The notes under the pieces are model-generated. The model made no database searches and was not told where the DNA came from. It was given only the letters and a program-made list of their open reading frames with translations. A DNA stretch of 5,130 nucleotides from an uncultured Collinsella sp. (GTDB lineage: Bacteria; Actinomycetota; Coriobacteriia; Coriobacteriales; Coriobacteriaceae). The stretch spans positions 1-5,130 of the forward strand of contig URTW01000150.1 of the NCBI GenBank assembly GCA_900550815.1, read 5' to 3'. The translations under genes were made by a program, and so were the position numbers. The stretch's first letter is position 1, and the number at the start of each line of letters is the position of its first letter. Shown one piece after another: positions 5,126 through 5,130 of the stretch.

Positions 5126-5130
5126 AATTA

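Larger units (their letters stand above)
4839..5130. other. 292-base stretch without a supported gene
   Basis: This is the region upstream of the nitroreductase. It contains the phased CCCAAAG copies and the inverted repeat described separately. The plus strand is rich in A and C from the nitroreductase 5' end to about 5000. The short reading frames inside lack ribosome binding sites. It presumably holds the nitroreductase promoter and possibly regulatory DNA of a gene beyond the window. Confidence 0.5.

Noticed and set aside
5089..5130. Frame opening at GTG 5089 and running off the window, considered as the start of a next gene
   Set aside because: It begins inside the inverted repeat arm, has only a weak AAGG upstream and a Gly/Ala/Pro-rich short product; nothing supports coding.

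Overview
The window looks like chromosomal DNA of a high-GC Gram-positive bacterium of the Coriobacteriia, most likely Collinsella or a close relative. This is inferred from the protein sequences, the G/C-rich third codon positions and the gene order yggS-sepF-yggT-divIVA; no database search was possible. The content is mostly housekeeping: phosphate uptake, cell division and polarity, and one flavoenzyme. No phage, transposase, CRISPR, toxin-antitoxin or secondary-metabolism gene is visible.

Layout, plus strand. The window opens inside pstB, the phosphate ABC transporter ATPase, whose Walker A part lies upstream. phoU (604-1461), the phosphate-signalling partner, follows after a short gap with two small hairpins. 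A strong GC-rich hairpin at 1499-1530 then separates the phosphate genes from a division cluster: yggS/ylmE (1581-2318), sepF/ylmF (2379-3101), yggT/ylmG (3123-3404) and divIVA (3466-4140). This matches the Firmicute/Actinobacterial ylm order, but ylmH is absent between yggT and divIVA and ftsZ is not adjacent. The divIVA transcript ends at a textbook intrinsic terminator (4167-4196).

Minus strand. A nitroreductase-family gene (4838-4308) converges on divIVA and ends at its own intrinsic terminator (4259-4222). Upstream of it, 4839-5130 holds no supported gene. It contains three helically phased CCCAAAG repeats close to the nitroreductase start and a striking imperfect inverted repeat (core 5023-5102, extending to about 5006-5125) of unknown role.

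How the genes work together: PstB powers phosphate import and PhoU couples the transporter to phosphate sensing. SepF anchors FtsZ to the membrane, DivIVA marks curved membrane or poles, YggT is a small membrane protein linked to division and envelope maintenance, and YggS manages pyridoxal phosphate. The points most worth a second look are the apparent lack of any canonical start codon for yggT (an AUC at 3123 fits best) and the inverted repeat at the right edge.
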